This document shows, piece after piece, positions 15,368-15,395 of a stretch of DNA of 15,395 nt. The notes under the pieces were generated by a model. The model was not told the origin of the DNA, ran no database searches, and worked only from the letters and a program-made list of their open reading frames with translations. The position numbers and the translations under genes are program-made. The stretch is from Clostridia bacterium. GTDB lineage: Bacteria > Bacillota > Clostridia > UMGS1810. How positions within the stretch are numbered: position 1 is the stretch's first letter; the number at the start of each line of letters is the position of its first letter. The stretch covers positions 1-15,395 of the forward strand of contig JAFVSB010000009.1 of assembly GCA_017503945.1 (NCBI GenBank), in the 5' to 3' direction.

Positions 15368-15395
15368 ATTCATGCATGCAATGCAATTATTTTAA

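Noticed and set aside
15371..15395. Repeated TGCAT and the palindrome TGCATGCA at the right edge as a possible operator or promoter
   Set aside because: Only about 40 bases precede the first gene's start, no -35/-10 pair is visible, and short palindromes of this kind are common by chance. The upstream gene is probably just outside the window.

Overview
This window is one co-directional polysaccharide gene cluster, transcribed right to left (all genes on the - strand). It holds thirteen complete genes and one that runs off the left edge. The content is that of a Wzx/Wzy-dependent capsule or exopolysaccharide locus: a priming sugar-phosphate transferase, five further glycosyltransferases, a flippase, a polymerase, and enzymes for amino-sugar and uronic-acid nucleotide sugars. 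Strong GGAGG-type ribosome binding sites before most genes, low G+C, and the family members present suggest a Bacillota host, probably Clostridia. That assignment is an inference; no phylogenetic marker gene is present.

Layout in transcription order: a DegT-type aminotransferase (15355-14156) and the priming transferase (14152-13463); an ExoA-like GT2 (13430-12423) and a UDP-N-acetylhexosamine 6-dehydrogenase (12426-11107); two GT4 enzymes (11089-10046, 10028-8967); the Wzy polymerase (8944-7745); a PF14907-type nucleotidyltransferase-fold protein of unknown role (7730-6561); a GT2 (6534-5539) and a GT4-like enzyme (5497-4145); the Wzx flippase (4088-2580); a CapE/FnlA-type UDP-GlcNAc 4,6-dehydratase/5-epimerase (2537-1485); and two tandem DegT-type aminotransferases (1462-374, and 372 to beyond base 1). 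Genes overlap or are separated by at most about 56 bases. I see no terminator, tRNA, insertion sequence, CRISPR array or plus-strand gene.

How the genes fit together (inference): the priming transferase loads the first sugar phosphate onto undecaprenyl phosphate and the five other glycosyltransferases extend it, so a repeat unit of about six residues is plausible. Wzx flips the lipid-linked unit and Wzy polymerises it. The dehydrogenase would supply a HexNAcA residue. The CapE-type enzyme plus one or both downstream aminotransferases would supply a 4-amino-4,6-dideoxy-HexNAc derivative, or feed a longer pathway beyond the left edge. Chain-length and export genes (Wzz/tyrosine kinase) and the promoter are not in the window and should lie to the right.

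Nothing here is clearly a new system. The points most worth a second look are the PF14907-type protein inside the repeat-unit operon, the divergent second aminotransferase at the left edge with an altered PLP-phosphate motif, and the pairing of a CapE-type dehydratase with aminotransferases.
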